A stretch of DNA of 33,266 nucleotides from Phycisphaerales bacterium (GCA_018645065.1 JABGPF010000023.1:1-33266), one strand, 5' to 3'. Shown: positions 1-8,025, counted from the stretch's first letter. Numbers and translations: made by a program. Notes: a model not told the origin generated them from the sequence alone.

Positions 1-561
1 AATCACTCGATAAATACAGGCGAATTTTAAAATCTAATTTTAGATGCGTAAGCCCCGCCGAACAGAGCGGCCATACGTCAGATGGATCATCCGCTTCCAT
101 GAGATGGGCTACCCGACCGGTTGGCCCTGCGGTGTTCGTCGGTTGGGCGGCGTGGATTTGTGTCCTGCAATGACCGTCCCAATTTCAGCGGCCCGGCGGC
201 GGTTTACACATCTTCACACCTCCGCGGGGTGTGTAGCTCCGCGTCAACTGATCAGCGACCGTCCCCAACTATGTTGTGTGTGCGTAACTTCTTTGTATGT
301 AGAATCTTGTATCCCTGAATTCCTGTGTTACTCATAGCCCGGATAAGTAGTACCACTTATCTGTGTATAATGTGCACACGCTAAAAGTGTGAAGCTATTG
401 TGAAGCTGTCGCGGATGTCAGCGTGAGTGGATACCGAGGGGTTGTCTGCGGATTTGATCGAGAAGGGGGGCGCCAAACCGCATGGCTATGGCGCGGTTTT
501 GCTCGTGTGGATTAAGAAGCAGGCGACGACCTGCAGATGCTATGTGGTATATATGGGCCTT
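1..561. other. Gene-poor leading region, no convincing CDS
   Basis: The two overlapping plus-strand ORFs listed here (97 and 65 aa) are rich in Arg, Cys and Ser, have no recognisable domain and no good ribosome binding site, so I do not call them. Visible elements are a small dyad (GATAAGT/ACTTATC, 342-361), a TATAAT hexamer on the plus strand (366-371) without a good -35, and a 7-bp hairpin AAACCGC/GCGGTTT followed by one more T (475-500). The three together could outline a short untranslated RNA, but this is weak. The genes to the right read toward this region on the minus strand, so it also holds their 3' end. Confidence 0.5.
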
Positions 562-993
562 CTATTTGCGTTGGGCGATTAGCTCGGTCAGCCCGCCTGC
601 TGCGATGAACTGTTCGAAGGCTTGTGTGTCTGGGAAGATGCGGTCGCTGTAGACTCGCAGGACCCAGTTGGGCGCCATCGGGCTTATTGTCAGGACTATG
701 GCGTTGTTGCGGGCGGCTTCGTAGATTTCGATTGCTGTGCCCATCGACGCGCTGGGGACGTATGCTATTAGCAGGTCGCAGTCTGCGGCGCGTTGGAAAC
801 CGTCTGCCAGGGTGGCTTGGATTTCGGGCATGTCGTATGTGATTGAGTTTGGGTGGAGGGAGTAGTGGCAGTAGACATCGGCTTCTGGGTGATGTGCGTC
901 CAGGATGCGTTTTATAGGCGTTCGCCAGTCCTGGTCGTGGATGGTGGCTTCTGAGAGCGAGCCCTGTATTATGCCAGCCAGGAATACGTTCAT
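562..993 (-). CDS. Nucleoside 2-deoxyribosyltransferase-like protein
   Basis: A 143-residue protein starting MNVFLAGIIQGS. The ORF-track start lies 40 codons upstream inside lspA and is not used. The chosen ATG overlaps the lspA stop by one base (TAATG), a classic translational-coupling junction. A short hydrophobic first strand ending in AGIIQGS, followed by DCDLLIAYVP and GTAIEIYEAARN near residues 85-110, matches the nucleoside 2-deoxyribosyltransferase-like fold, where a late Glu in a GTxxE segment is catalytic. The family includes enzymes that move or hydrolyse deoxyribose or ribose from nucleosides and nucleotides. The substrate cannot be told from sequence. It could also be a non-catalytic member. 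Probably cytosolic and co-expressed with lspA. Confidence 0.62.
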   Translation of the reverse strand: MNVFLAGIIQGSLSEATIHDQDWRTPIKRILDAHHPEADVYCHYSLHPNSITYDMPEIQATLADGFQRAADCDLLIAYVPSASMGTAIEIYEAARNNAIVLTISPMAPNWVLRVYSDRIFPDTQAFEQFIAAGGLTELIAQRK

Positions 994-1646
994 TATTTGG
1001 CGGCCTCTGCTTGGCGTTGTTGTTTTCGTTCGCTCAGCATGGCCGCTACCCAGTGTATCATCATGAGCCCCACGCCCACCACCAGCCAGACGTCTGCGAT
1101 GTTGAACACCCACTTATAGCTGAATCCGAACGGTAGGGGGATGCTGCTGCAGTCCAGGAAGTCTCGTACGTTGTATAGTATGGGCTCCATTCCGGGCAGC
1201 GCTACGCTGCTGGCCAGGCGGTCGTAGAGATTGCCCATCGCTCCTGCGAGTATCAATGCTGTGGCCAGGTGTACGCACCATGCCCTTCGGTGCGAGGTGG
1301 CGAACCAGCCGGCCATCATAATGGTGACTATAAGCGTAGCCCCGCCGACTATCATGCGATGCACGTTTCCCGACTTGTGCATCTCCATACCGAACACGGC
1401 GCCCTTGTTCAGCGAGAGGACGAAATCGAGCCCCGGACATACTTTTTTCCTGAGGTTCAGATATCCGAGCATTTCGCGAGATGTTAATTCGTCTGTGGTT
1501 TGCGACTGGATCAGCTCGATGCGCGCCGCTAGCGTTTCGTCGTCGGGCAGGAGGCTTTGGAACACGTAATGTTTGCTCAGCAGGTCAGCGGCCAGTGCTA
1601 CAGCAGTAAGTGTCAGGAAGAACACGATCGCTCGCGTGCTTCTCAT
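993..1646 (-). CDS. lspA: Lipoprotein signal peptidase (signal peptidase II)
   Basis: LspA is the inner-membrane aspartyl peptidase that removes signal peptides from prolipoproteins after lipidation. The ORF is open further upstream, but the start MRSTRAIVFF has an AGGA seven bases before it and opens directly into the first membrane helix, so I use it (217 aa). Four hydrophobic segments are visible. The two catalytic regions are present: GNLYDRL (family motif GNxxDR) and FNIADVWLVVG (family motif FNxAD). The periplasmic stretch between helix 1 and the NKGAVFG motif is longer than in E. coli LspA, with a charged insert of about 40 residues. Two lipoproteins are predicted elsewhere in the window. 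It lies downstream of a dksA-like gene, a neighbourhood seen in many bacteria, and couples to the gene after it. Confidence 0.93.
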   Translation of the reverse strand: MRSTRAIVFFLTLTAVALAADLLSKHYVFQSLLPDDETLAARIELIQSQTTDELTSREMLGYLNLRKKVCPGLDFVLSLNKGAVFGMEMHKSGNVHRMIVGGATLIVTIMMAGWFATSHRRAWCVHLATALILAGAMGNLYDRLASSVALPGMEPILYNVRDFLDCSSIPLPFGFSYKWVFNIADVWLVVGVGLMMIHWVAAMLSERKQQRQAEAAK

Positions 1647-1746
1647 TGCTCGGTCCTGAGGCGCTACACCGTGGGGCGTTTGGGAACTATTGTCCGTCGT
1701 TTTTCCGCTTGCGCCCAATGTTAATTATCCTTCGCTGCGGTGTTGC

Positions 1747-2496
1747 TTATTCATCGTCGTAGTCGTCATCGTCAGAGGGGACGGGGTCGCCGGCTTTGAT
1801 GATTCCCTGCTCGACCATTCTGGCGTATTCGATACCGTATTTCGACCACGGTCTGGCGTTGAGTCGGGGTATGCCGATGGGATTGCCCGTGCCTACGCAT
1901 ATTCCGTATGTGCGGTTTTCGATGCGGTCCAGCGCGTCGTCGATATTTTCGAGCAGTGCTCGTTCGCTTTCCAGCAGCCCGAGTGAGAATTCCTGTTCGT
2001 AGTTGTCCGAACCGATATCGGCGGGGTGGGTGGGCATGCTCGACAGATCGCCTCCGCCGCTTCCGCCTCGGAAGGCTCCGGCGGCGATTCCGCTCATGTC
2101 GCCAAGGAGCGATTTCCGTTTCTCCAGGAGCATCGTGCGGAACTTTTTAAGTTGCGGTTTTGTCAGAGGGCACTTGATCTTTTTGGTCTTGGGCTTGGCT
2201 TTGACCGGTGCGGGCGCCTTCTTGGCCGCCTTTTTAACAGTCTTCTTGACTGCCTTCTTAACGGTCTTCTTAGCCGCTTTCTTGACAGTCTTCTTGGCTG
2301 CCTTTTTGACGGTCTTCTTGGCCGCTTTTTTGACAGTCTTCTTGGCCGCTTTCTTAACGGTCTTCTTGGCTGCCTTCTTAACGGTCTTCTTGGCTGCCTT
2401 CTTCACCGCTTTTTTGGCGGTTTTCTTATTCGTTTTCTTTGCAGCTTTTTTTGTTTTGCTGCACGATGATTTTGTCTTGGATATCTTTTTAGCCAC
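1747..2496 (-). CDS. DksA/TraR-like regulator with lysine-rich N-terminal tail
   Basis: I take the GTG start (VAKKISKTKSS), which has AAGGA seven bases upstream. The longer ORF-track start would put its first codon at the -35 box of a good promoter. The 249-residue protein has three parts. Residues about 10-125 are a lysine-rich repeat tail of KKTVKKAA units. Residues about 135-205 are a long helical region like the DksA coiled coil, with an acidic PADIGSD tip-like segment. The C-terminal end resembles the DksA zinc finger (TYGICVG, then RLNARPW). Only one cysteine of the usual four is left, so zinc binding is unlikely. It ends in an acidic DDDDYDDE tail. DksA proteins enter the RNA polymerase secondary channel; the tail suggests nucleic-acid binding as well (inference). 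Confidence 0.85.
   Translation of the reverse strand: MAKKISKTKSSCSKTKKAAKKTNKKTAKKAVKKAAKKTVKKAAKKTVKKAAKKTVKKAAKKTVKKAAKKTVKKAAKKTVKKAVKKTVKKAAKKAPAPVKAKPKTKKIKCPLTKPQLKKFRTMLLEKRKSLLGDMSGIAAGAFRGGSGGGDLSSMPTHPADIGSDNYEQEFSLGLLESERALLENIDDALDRIENRTYGICVGTGNPIGIPRLNARPWSKYGIEYARMVEQGIIKAGDPVPSDDDDYDDE
2216..2450 (-). repeat. 24-bp coding tandem repeat (AAKKTVKK units) in the dksA-like gene
   Basis: On the minus strand this stretch encodes about seven near-perfect copies of an 8-residue unit of the AAKKTVKK type, a 24-bp period at DNA level. Lys codons alternate AAG/AAA between copies, so the copies are not identical at DNA level. The same unit recurs in rho at 22459-22782 on the opposite strand. 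Long plus-strand ORFs across it are antisense artefacts of the low complexity. Confidence 0.9.
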
Positions 2497-2572
2497 GGCG
2501 TAATCCTTACCTTGGTTGCGTTGCTTCCACGTGTGGAGCGGACTGCTCCGGCGGTTGCTACACGGGTCGAGA

Positions 2573-2601
2573 ATTATATGAACGTTCAGTGGGCAAGTCA
2601 A
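2573..2601 (-). promoter_or_regulatory. Sigma70-type promoter for the dksA-like gene
   Basis: Read on the minus strand it is TTGACT, a 17-bp spacer, then TATAAT. This is near consensus in both boxes and spacing. Transcription should begin near 2566, giving a leader of about 70 nt before the GTG start. It is divergent from the metK promoter about 100 bp away. Confidence 0.75.
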
Positions 2602-2687
2602 GCGATTTGAATGTGGAATCCAGAGCTGGCGAAGCTAATGCCTGCAAGCTTGATTCGGGGCGTCATTATCTTAAGGCCGATTGACTA

Positions 2688-2716
2688 TTGCAGATGCGCC
2701 CTCTGGTCGATATAAT
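2688..2716 (+). promoter_or_regulatory. Candidate metK promoter
   Basis: A perfect TATAAT -10 hexamer lies 17 bp downstream of a weak -35 (TTGCAG). The predicted start near 2723 leaves only about 58 nt of leader before metK, too short for a known SAM riboswitch fold; none is visible. Confidence 0.5.
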
Positions 2717-2780
2717 TACCTGATTATTCGTTAATGCACCATACCCGCTTATTTGCGGAAACCTAAGAAAAGGAATAGAC

Positions 2781-4010
2781 ATGGCAACAAAGAAGCCCAA
2801 AAAGACCCACTTTTTTACAAGTGAATCAGTGACCCGAGGTCATCCTGACAAGGTCGCAGACCAGATTTCTGACGCCGTTCTGGACAGCCTGCTGGCTAAA
2901 GATCCCGACGCCCGTGTGGCTTGCGAAACGCTTGTCACCACTGGTTTGGTGATGCTCAGCGGTGAAATTACCGTTCATAACGATAAAGCCAAAGCCGCTC
3001 TCCTCGGCGTTGAAGACACCGCCCGAGCAATGGTTAAGGATATCGGTTACACCGATCCCGAGATCGGATTTGACTACCAGTCATGTGCGGTTCTGACTGC
3101 ATTGCACAGCCAATCGGCCGATATTTCCCAGGGCGTGACCGCCGGTAAGGGTATCGATCGCCATCAAGGCGCCGGTGACCAGGGCCTCATGTTCGGATTC
3201 GCCTGCGACGAAACCAAGTCGCTCATGCCGCTTCCGGTATACCTGGCCCACAGGCTCACCGAAAAGCTGACAGAAGTTCGCGAAAACGGGCTGTTCGACT
3301 GGATTCGTCCGGACGGTAAAAGCCAGGTAACCATCGAATACCAGGATGGCGCCCCCAAACGAATCGATACGGTCGTTATCTCGACTCAGCACACAGAAGC
3401 CGTGATCGACCCCAAGACGCACAATATGTCGGAAAAGGCCCGCAAACAGCTGATCAAAGAGGTCATCAAGCCCGTTATTGAGGCTGAATGCCCCAAGATG
3501 TGGAGCACCAAGATCAAGTTCCTGATCAACCCCACCGGTCGTTTCGTCATCGGCGGACCGTACGGAGATACGGGCCTGACCGGGCGTAAGATCATCGTTG
3601 ACACCTACGGTGGTCGTGGCGCACACGGCGGCGGGGCGTTCTCCGGTAAGGATCCGTCAAAGGTTGACCGTTCAGCCAGTTACATGGCTCGCTACGTAGC
3701 CAAGAACATCGTGGCTGCGAAATTGGCCAAGGTTTGCGAAATCCAGTTGTCCTACGCCATTGGCGTATCGACGCCCACCAGCGTACTGGTTGACTGCGAA
3801 GGCACCGCCGTTATCGATGAAGGTATCATCGAACAGGCGGTTCTCGACCTGTTTGACCTCACGCCCCAGGGCATTATCGAACATCTGAAGCTTCGTCGCC
3901 CGATCTACTCCGATACCGCTCACGACGGGCACTTCGGACGAAAAGGCAAAGGTTTCACGTGGGAGAAGACCGACATGGCCAAGAAGTTGCGAAAGGCTTG
4001 CGGGCTTTAA
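2781..4010 (+). CDS. metK: S-adenosylmethionine synthetase
   Basis: MetK makes S-adenosylmethionine from methionine and ATP in the cytosol and is the methyl-donor source of the cell. The 409-residue protein shows family signatures in order: [16 protein letters not shown] near residue 21, the [10 protein letters not shown] signature near 130, the glycine-rich [21 protein letters not shown] region near 258-278, and [21 protein letters not shown] just after. It is slightly longer than the E. coli enzyme, mainly through a Lys-rich N-terminus and a region near residues 195-240. The start has AGGA seven bases upstream. It has its own candidate promoter and ends at a strong hairpin terminator. Confidence 0.97.
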   Translation: MATKKPKKTHFFTSESVTRGHPDKVADQISDAVLDSLLAKDPDARVACETLVTTGLVMLSGEITVHNDKAKAALLGVEDTARAMVKDIGYTDPEIGFDYQSCAVLTALHSQSADISQGVTAGKGIDRHQGAGDQGLMFGFACDETKSLMPLPVYLAHRLTEKLTEVRENGLFDWIRPDGKSQVTIEYQDGAPKRIDTVVISTQHTEAVIDPKTHNMSEKARKQLIKEVIKPVIEAECPKMWSTKIKFLINPTGRFVIGGPYGDTGLTGRKIIVDTYGGRGAHGGGAFSGKDPSKVDRSASYMARYVAKNIVAAKLAKVCEIQLSYAIGVSTPTSVLVDCEGTAVIDEGIIEQAVLDLFDLTPQGIIEHLKLRRPIYSDTAHDGHFGRKGKGFTWEKTDMAKKLRKACGL

Positions 4011-4034
4011 TAGCAGCATAGAATAAGACAAAAG

Positions 4035-4068
4035 AAAGAATCCCACGTCGCGAGGCGTGGGATTCTTT
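4035..4068. terminator. Bidirectional intrinsic terminator between metK and rpmH
   Basis: Perfect 13-bp stem AAAGAATCCCACG/CGTGGGATTCTTT with an 8-nt loop. On the plus strand the stem ends in a T-rich run, and on the minus strand it ends in TTCTTTCTTTTG. It lies 25 bases after the metK stop and about 80 bases after the rpmH stop, so it can serve both convergent genes. Confidence 0.88.
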
Positions 4069-4150
4069 TATGTCAACATTTAATATGTTCGGCTTTTTCG
4101 ACGGTTTTCCGGCGCACGTCTTTCATCGTCCGGGCGAGGCAGGGGGCGTA

Positions 4151-4285
4151 TTATACGGCCTGGGCCTGCTTGCCTTTGCGACGTTTGCTGTTGATGATCT
4201 TGCGTCCGTTTGCTGTGCGCATGCGGGCTCGGAACCCAAGTTTACGGGCACGTTTACGTTTTGAAATTCTGTGCGGATAATGCAT
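4151..4285 (-). CDS. rpmH: 50S ribosomal protein bL34
   Basis: Not in the ORF track because it is only 44 codons. Translation gives MHYPHRISKRKRARKLG, then FRARMRTANGRKIINSKRR, which matches the bL34 core (family pattern KRKRxxGFRxRMxTxxGRxVLxxRRxKGRxxL). bL34 is a small basic protein bound to 23S rRNA in the large subunit. The minus-strand GAGAGGTGA just upstream is a strong Shine-Dalgarno sequence. Two adjacent ATG codons exist; the second gives better spacing, the first would add one Met. It normally sits next to rnpA, but no rnpA follows here: only about 140 bp separate it from metK. Confidence 0.93.
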   Translation of the reverse strand: MHYPHRISKRKRARKLGFRARMRTANGRKIINSKRRKGKQAQAV

Positions 4286-4361
4286 CATTCACCTCTCAGT
4301 GATAATCGTCTCAGGGTTTTTCAGGTTTTTTAAGGTTCTCTCAACGTCAAAGAGATCGAGG

Positions 4362-4390
4362 AGTATACGGGGATTGTATGGCTCAAGCAA
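4362..4390 (-). promoter_or_regulatory. Promoter for rpmH
   Basis: On the minus strand TTGCTT, 17-bp spacer, TATACT. Placed between the end of the 668-aa gene and rpmH, it gives rpmH an independent transcript with a leader of about 70 nt. Confidence 0.6.
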
Positions 4391-4424
4391 GGGAAAAGTC
4401 GCTTAATCTCAATGAATTTATGGG

Positions 4425-6431
4425 TTATCGGTCCCTTGACTCTTTTCTGAACGTTAACACGGTGTTAAAGTTCTGCAGTATTTCCCGCAGTTGGTTGATC
4501 GTCCAGGCGATATACGCCTCGGTGTGTGCCGGTTTACCGCGTTTTTCCGTTATCAGTCCGTTGTAGACAGGTGAGAGGAACGTTTCGATTTCCTTTTCTG
4601 TCAGTGGTTGCGGATTTGCGCCCCAAGCGAGCAGTTTGCGGAACCTGGTGCGGTAGGCCTGGTTGCTGTTGTGCTGCTTGACTGTAAGGAAACTGCCAAG
4701 CGACATGCCCATCTGCAGCCCCTTCAGCGCCAGTGCAACCAGTTCGTAGTTCAGGTTGCGTCCCAACCGCATGAACTTGAACTGCTGGACGTAGCGTCCC
4801 GGTTTTCGTCCTGCCCGAACGGCGCCGTACGATTCGTCGGAGCTTTCGCTTTGTCTGCGTGAGACTCGTGAAAATTGCAGGGTGTTGGCTTTTAGTATGT
4901 TTCCCTCTTCGGGCGGTTTGTTGCCCAAGAAATCCTTGCGGCTTATTTCGTCGTTCATCAGGCGGTTAATGACGATGTTTCCATTTTCGTCGGGTCCGGG
5001 GTCTCCGGCCAGTGCGAACAGGCATTTCAGCACGCTCAGCGGTGGTGGTCGGTCCACCGTTGGTCTGTTTTTGCTGCTTCTTAGTTGCATTGATATGTGG
5101 ATACTGTGTGGTTCGATCTGGTCGTAAAATCGTCTTGTTTCGCTGATAATCTGATTGAGCACCCACGGATCGTCGGTAATTGGCATGGAGATATTTTCTT
5201 CGATCGACAGGCTTCCCAACGCCAGTTCGAAGAACCCTCTTCTCTGATCGTGCGATGATTTTACGTAGTGGTCGTCAATATGCCCACCGAGCTTCCAGGT
5301 CAGGACATCGAGCCCGAAGTCGGTGAAGTAGATGAAACCGTCGTATTCGGCGTCATGTATGCGTCTGGCCTGGGGGTCTCGTATTACGTCGTTTCCGATG
5401 TTCGAGAATTCCAGTTCGGCGCCCAGCGGGATATATCCTCTGGAGCCCATATTGTGGCCGATGAAATCGAGTTCGGATTTAACTTGTTGCGGGTCGTAAA
5501 ATTCGTCGGCGGCGATTACGCCCCATCGCACGAATTCCACCAGGGCGTTTTTCGGGAACGTCAGTTCGTCCAGGCAGTCGCCTACGACCAGTTCCAGCGT
5601 ATCTGAGAGTTTGTTCAGTATTCTCATCGCCGCCAGCGAACTTATCGTGCGATCGTACATGTCTTTTCGCAGGCCCATCTGGTCCAGTTCGTAGTGGCAG
5701 TCGTGATGGATGCGTTCCTCCAGTTGGTTGAACACGACTTGCCTGATGACCATTGACAGGTAGTTCGGCGCCAGTTTTGCGGCTTTTGGATCGTTGCTGA
5801 TTCGTTCGAAGCCTGGCAGCGGTGCGTCCAGAAGCGATTGCCTGATGGTGTAGTCGCTGATCCCTCCGGCGGCAAAGTGGTGTCGAACCATATCGCGTAT
5901 TTTGGGTCCGCAAAGTTCGCCCAGTGCTCGCCTGGTGAATGCGTCTGTGGTTTGCAGGCGTTTTTGTTCGGTTTCCAGGAGTGCGGCTTCGATTTTTTCT
6001 CGGAGCAGAATTTCCTGTTTGAACTCGTCTTTGAACGCATACCCGAACGAGTGTTCCAGTTGTTTGGTGTTGCCCAGGAAGACGATTGCTTCTTCGCGTC
6101 CTTTGCGTGTGGCGACGCGGACTCTTCGGCGCCTGTAGTTTCGCCCTTCGTACTTTCTGAGTACCGCCAGCAGGTCGAGGCTTAATGGTCCGATGAGATA
6201 TCCCTGTATTCGTGAATGGCGTGCAGGCACGGCGTAAAGATATGTATTGTCAGGGCTTATCGTCTTGTGCCCGTTGAGCACAGCCCGCCTTGCCAGAACA
6301 GCGTCTTCGTCGTTGAGCATTGTCCTGTCGGTAACCAGACGTTTACCGGTAACGGCGCGCATGATCGTCGGGTTCTTCAGCGTACCGTATACAAACAGAT
6401 TGAATGTTTCTCGTTTTGATGCCTGGTCCAT
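4425..6431 (-). CDS. Gamma-glutamylcyclotransferase-like / putative amidoligase-like fusion protein
   Basis: A 668-residue cytosolic-looking protein without signal peptide or membrane helix. Residues 1-120 look like a gamma-glutamylcyclotransferase (AIG2-like) domain: FVYGTLKNP near residue 12, then YLIGPLSLDLLAVLRKYEG. Residues about 130-320 are a helical region I do not recognise. From about 330 come GAELEFSN, YDGFIYFTDFGLDVLTWKLGG, HIHISMQLR near 442, and FKFMRLGRNLNYELVALALKGL near 560. These resemble the GxExEf, HxHxs and late Arg segments of glutamine-synthetase-fold amidoligases, which join carboxylates to amines using ATP. Cyclotransferase-like domains are known partners of such ligases, so a ligase plus matching gamma-glutamyl-cleaving activity is a reasonable inference. 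Certainty is good for the N-domain and moderate for the ligase. Confidence 0.6.
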   Translation of the reverse strand: MDQASKRETFNLFVYGTLKNPTIMRAVTGKRLVTDRTMLNDEDAVLARRAVLNGHKTISPDNTYLYAVPARHSRIQGYLIGPLSLDLLAVLRKYEGRNYRRRRVRVATRKGREEAIVFLGNTKQLEHSFGYAFKDEFKQEILLREKIEAALLETEQKRLQTTDAFTRRALGELCGPKIRDMVRHHFAAGGISDYTIRQSLLDAPLPGFERISNDPKAAKLAPNYLSMVIRQVVFNQLEERIHHDCHYELDQMGLRKDMYDRTISSLAAMRILNKLSDTLELVVGDCLDELTFPKNALVEFVRWGVIAADEFYDPQQVKSELDFIGHNMGSRGYIPLGAELEFSNIGNDVIRDPQARRIHDAEYDGFIYFTDFGLDVLTWKLGGHIDDHYVKSSHDQRRGFFELALGSLSIEENISMPITDDPWVLNQIISETRRFYDQIEPHSIHISMQLRSSKNRPTVDRPPPLSVLKCLFALAGDPGPDENGNIVINRLMNDEISRKDFLGNKPPEEGNILKANTLQFSRVSRRQSESSDESYGAVRAGRKPGRYVQQFKFMRLGRNLNYELVALALKGLQMGMSLGSFLTVKQHNSNQAYRTRFRKLLAWGANPQPLTEKEIETFLSPVYNGLITEKRGKPAHTEAYIAWTINQLREILQNFNTVLTFRKESRDR

Positions 6432-6440
6432 TGCGGGATT

Positions 6441-6469
6441 ATTGTAACCTCAATCCGCGTCGGGAGCAA
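6441..6469 (-). promoter_or_regulatory. Promoter of the 668-aa gene, near-leaderless transcript
   Basis: On the minus strand TTGCTC, 17-bp spacer, TACAAT. The -10 ends ten bases before the ATG, so transcription would start within a few bases of the start codon. This agrees with the absence of a Shine-Dalgarno sequence. Confidence 0.5.
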
Positions 6470-6519
6470 AGGCCTTATGGCGCCATTGGTTAATACTCTA
6501 AAAAGACGAGCCCGACGGT

Positions 6520-6581
6520 TTGGCTTCGCGGAAATCAAACGTATAATTCTCTTGACGTTGTTGTGTCCGGGGCAATATGTT
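6520..6581 (+). promoter_or_regulatory. Candidate kinase promoter region
   Basis: Two plausible plus-strand promoters lie in tandem: TTGGCT-16-TATAAT (6520-6547) and TTGACG-18-TATGTT (6552-6581). Either would transcribe the kinase gene at 6668. I cannot choose between them from sequence. Confidence 0.4.
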
Positions 6582-6667
6582 CTTGGTGTTTGGGTTCCGC
6601 TACGGATGGCGAGACTCTGTCCACAACATCTCTTTTTTGATGGTTTTGGAAGCAGGAAGTCCTGAAT

Positions 6668-7978
6668 ATGCAGAATGAACCAGACGCTAAAGCGAATGCG
6701 AACGAAAACGCTACGCCCCAGGCCAAGCCCAATCCTTCCATGGAAACAGAGTTGGGTAAGCTGATTGTCGAGCAGGGCCTGGCCACTCAGATTGAACTGC
6801 GAGCCTGCCTGGACGCTGTCCAATCGCCGGACAATACGGGTGATCCGAACATGACGCTCTTGCAGGTGCTTGTGAAAAAGGGAGTTGTCACCGCCAGCCA
6901 GATCGGGCGGGTCAAAAAGGCCATCGAAGCAACTAGAGGCCAGGAAATACCAGGGTACCAACTACTGGCGAAAATAGGCGCAGGGGCGATGGCGATGGTG
7001 TTCAAGGCCAAGCAAATCAGCCTCGATCGTATTGTCGCGATCAAAGTTCTGCCCCGTAAACTCTCGGAGAACGTTGAATATGTCACCATGTTCTACAAAG
7101 AGGGAAAAGCGGCTGCGAAACTGAACCACGCTAATATAGTACAAGCCTTCGACGTAGGCGAAGCCGGCGGGTTCCACTACTTCGTCATGGAGTTTATCGA
7201 GGGGCACGATCTCTGGGACGAACTCCAGGCAGACGGTAAATACGCAAAAAACTTCACCGAAGCCGACGCGCTGGACGTTATCATCCAAATCGCACGCGCT
7301 CTGGAGCACGCTCATAGCCACGGACTAATACACCGCGATGTGAAGCCCAAGAACATAATGTTGACGATGGACGGTGATACTCCGATCGCCAAACTCGCCG
7401 ATATGGGCCTGGCTCGTTCAACCGAAGACGTCGATTCAGCCAAAGCAGAGGCTGGGCGAGCATACGGAACTCCGTATTATATCAGCCCCGAGCAAATCCG
7501 CGGAGAAGTGGATATCGATTTCCGTGCAGACATATACTCATTGGGCGCAACGTTTTATCACGTAGTAACCGGGCGGGTTCCGTTTGACGCAGAGACCCCT
7601 GTAGCGGTTATGCGGAAGCATCTGTCCGAACCGCTGATCCCTCCGGATCATCTGAACACTGCACTGTCGGCCGGTGTGGGCGAAGTTATTGAAGTAATGA
7701 TGGCCAAAGATCGCAATGCGCGATATTCGTCCACAAGCGACCTGCTTATGGATCTTGAAGCCATCGCCCAGGGCAGACCACCGATGCAGGCTCGCAAGCA
7801 GATAGACGCCGGAGTGCTTAGCGGGTTATCGGCCTCCACCGCTGAAGAGAGCGTTGAGGATTCCGCCGAGCCTGTTGCTGAAATTCAGGGCAATAGTGAT
7901 CTGATGGTTTATATCATAATGCTTGGCGCCGCATTGGCGGTGAGCATATTGTTCAACGTTATCCAGTTGATTATGTAA
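6668..7978 (+). CDS. Membrane-anchored Ser/Thr protein kinase
   Basis: A Hanks-type kinase of 436 residues. After a polar Asn/Ala/Pro-rich start, residues about 24-90 hold two LGKLIVEQGL / LLQVLVKKGV-type helical units like the N-terminal domain of GspE/MshE proteins. The kinase domain follows: glycine loop KIGAGAMAMVFKA near 100, ATP-binding Lys in VAIKVL near 124, catalytic loop HRDVKPKNIM near 222, metal site as DMG instead of DFG near 244, and the activation-segment end GTPYYISPEQ. A single hydrophobic helix at the extreme C-terminus (about 414-436) anchors it, placing the kinase in the cytosol with almost nothing outside. The two genes after it are STAS and RsbW-like, suggesting that it feeds a partner switch. 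Confidence 0.92.
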   Translation: MQNEPDAKANANENATPQAKPNPSMETELGKLIVEQGLATQIELRACLDAVQSPDNTGDPNMTLLQVLVKKGVVTASQIGRVKKAIEATRGQEIPGYQLLAKIGAGAMAMVFKAKQISLDRIVAIKVLPRKLSENVEYVTMFYKEGKAAAKLNHANIVQAFDVGEAGGFHYFVMEFIEGHDLWDELQADGKYAKNFTEADALDVIIQIARALEHAHSHGLIHRDVKPKNIMLTMDGDTPIAKLADMGLARSTEDVDSAKAEAGRAYGTPYYISPEQIRGEVDIDFRADIYSLGATFYHVVTGRVPFDAETPVAVMRKHLSEPLIPPDHLNTALSAGVGEVIEVMMAKDRNARYSSTSDLLMDLEAIAQGRPPMQARKQIDAGVLSGLSASTAEESVEDSAEPVAEIQGNSDLMVYIIMLGAALAVSILFNVIQLIM

Positions 7979-8025
7979 AATAGTTGTCTTGCTGCGTCTA
8001 TTTATTGAATTTCAACCAGCCTGCC

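Noticed and set aside
44-337. 97-aa and 65-aa plus-strand ORFs at the left edge
   Set aside because: Arg/Cys/Ser-rich composition, no domain, no good ribosome site, and two overlapping frames with equal claims.
1114-1440. 108-aa ORF in lspA
   Set aside because: Alternate-frame shadow of lspA; Arg/Ser-rich.
2003-2503. 166-aa and 147-aa plus-strand ORFs rich in Phe/Leu
   Set aside because: Antisense of the lysine-rich repeat array in the dksA-like gene; AAG/AAA Lys codons read in reverse give Leu/Phe without stops.
2640-2780. SAM riboswitch before metK
   Set aside because: The leader from the likely promoter is only about 58 nt and shows no SAM-riboswitch core.
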